A DNA stretch of 39,621 nt from a virus. The notes below the pieces were generated by a model. That model was not told the DNA's origin. It ran no database searches and worked only from the letters and a program-made list of their open reading frames with translations. This document shows, one piece after another, positions 38,871 to 39,621 of this stretch (position 1 is the first letter of the stretch; each line of letters starts with the position of its first letter). A program made the position numbers and the translations under genes. Location of the stretch: positions 1 to 39,621 of IMG/VR virus record IMGVR_UViG_3300011114_000867. One strand, given 5' to 3'.

Positions 38871-39602
38871 ATGGTCTTTTCGGACGTTAGCGGCCTCGAC
38901 GGCCTCATCCAATCATGTGAGTTCTGGACAGGCAAAGGCAACGCACAGATTAGCGGAGACGCAACGGCTCTCGCTGAGTTCACGCGCCTTATCAACGTGA
39001 ACTACAACAAAGTAGTCACGATGATTCTTGCATCAATGGATGAATGGGATTTTGATGATATTAACAATGCTGACGCTGGCTTCATCAAGACGTACAACAC
39101 AACTTCCGGTACACAGACGATCACACTCCCTGCTTCTGACAAGATTCTAAAGATTAAGCGTGCTGAAATCACCTACGATGGGACGAACTGGGTTCGTCTT
39201 AATCCCATTGACATCAACGAATACAGTGGCACTTCGGATACCGCGACCATTGCCGCCAACTTTTCACAATCCAAGCCATATTACGACGTACACGGTAACT
39301 ATGTGTATCTCTACCCGATTCCAACGGCTTCTGTAACTGGAGGATTGAAGCTTTGGATCACACGAGAAGTGGACGCATTCGTTGTGGGAGATACAACACA
39401 AGCTCCAGGTATCGACAAACCTTTCCACGACATGATTGCCGTTGGTGCATCTCTCGACTACGCATTCGCTCATGGCCTTGCTTCTACCAATGGCCTTGCT
39501 GCCAAGTTCGTTGACTATGAGAACCGTATCAAGCAGTACTACGGATCACGCCAAGAAGACCGCGCGATTGTTATGAAGCCTTCTGATGTTTTCTACGAAT
39601 AA
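38871..39602 (+). CDS. Neck/adaptor protein, 243 aa
   Basis: It begins MVFSDVSGLDGLIQSCEFWT at GTATATG; upstream in-frame codons lie in the hairpin leader. ALAEFTRLINVNYNKVVTMI, FIKTYNTTSGTQTITLPAS and KPYYDVHGNYVYLYPIPTAS match a family of head-to-tail connector or adaptor proteins of podoviruses, and TQAPGIDKPFHDMIAVGASL is a common helical segment there. It would sit below the portal ring. Confidence 0.75.
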   Translation: MVFSDVSGLDGLIQSCEFWTGKGNAQISGDATALAEFTRLINVNYNKVVTMILASMDEWDFDDINNADAGFIKTYNTTSGTQTITLPASDKILKIKRAEITYDGTNWVRLNPIDINEYSGTSDTATIAANFSQSKPYYDVHGNYVYLYPIPTASVTGGLKLWITREVDAFVVGDTTQAPGIDKPFHDMIAVGASLDYAFAHGLASTNGLAAKFVDYENRIKQYYGSRQEDRAIVMKPSDVFYE

Positions 39603-39603
39603 T

Positions 39604-39621
39604 ATGGCTCTAAAGACTATC
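39604..39621 (+). CDS. Start of next gene, truncated by window end
   Basis: ATG at 39604 (AATATG, one base after the neck gene stop) reads MALKTI to the end of the window. If the last two bases are the same as the first two (TC), it continues in frame as ITGGLAASPYLYAAGQFLNA into the gene at the left end of the window. Confidence 0.65.

Noticed and set aside
1-39621. Stop-codon recoding (genetic code 4 or 25)
   Set aside because: TGA ends many genes cleanly, often as ATGA overlaps, and no gene needs TGA read through.
1-39621. tRNA genes and integrase/attachment site
   Set aside because: No T-arm GTTCGA pattern with flanking stems and no recombinase motifs were found by eye; a tRNA scan could still change this.
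1-39621. Bacteroidota host
   Set aside because: Absence of Shine-Dalgarno would fit, but promoters here are TGNTATAAT-like and not the TAnnTTTG type of that phylum.

Overview
This window is a tailed-phage genome and very probably all of it. The portal, SU10/DUF5309-type capsid protein, internal virion proteins and absence of a tape measure, tail tube or sheath point to a short-tailed, podovirus-like particle. No integrase, repressor, DNA polymerase, helicase or tRNA was recognised, so a lytic phage leaning on host replication is the simplest reading. The two window ends join in frame if they share two bases, which suggests a circular or circularly permuted molecule of about 39.62 kb.

Layout. 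(a) 1-11051, plus strand: late genes for a beta-propeller tail protein, a DNRLRE-containing fibre protein, a virion protein ending in a TIGR02594-type peptidoglycan hydrolase, and a large virion protein ending in a probable ADP-ribosyltransferase fold, followed by a lysis cassette with an amidase and small membrane proteins, closed by a bidirectional terminator. (b) 11228-13545, minus strand: a GC-richer island with its own start-site style, holding a metallophosphoesterase, an HNH nuclease, zinc-ribbon proteins and membrane micro-proteins. (c) 13547-18546, minus strand: early-type genes including an ERF annealing protein, HNH-type nucleases and many very small zinc-binding or membrane proteins. 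(d) 18547-19075: a divergent, gene-free junction with a DnaA-type box, divergent promoters, a strong candidate structured RNA ending in a terminator, and a further 270 bases rich in inverted repeats. (e) 19076-23414, plus strand: a C5-type DNA methyltransferase, RusA resolvase, HNH protein, small zinc proteins and a glycosyltransferase. (f) 23425-39621, plus strand: virion genes (terminase, portal, scaffold, capsid, neck, spikes) interspersed with glycosyltransferases and a methyltransferase that may decorate the virion.

The most striking property is translational. Essentially every plus- and minus-strand gene outside 11228-13545 starts at ATG preceded directly by T (TATG, often AATATG or GATATG) and has no Shine-Dalgarno sequence. 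Promoters are mostly an extended -10 of the form GTGNTATAAT without an evident -35, and several sit so close to the ATG that the mRNA would be leaderless or nearly so. Inside the island the ATG starts are preceded by C or A and have clear GGAGG-like sites. The host is unknown. TGA is used as a stop, so recoded lineages are unlikely, and the TATAAT-type promoter argues against Bacteroidota. A Patescibacteria (CPR) type host is a guess only.
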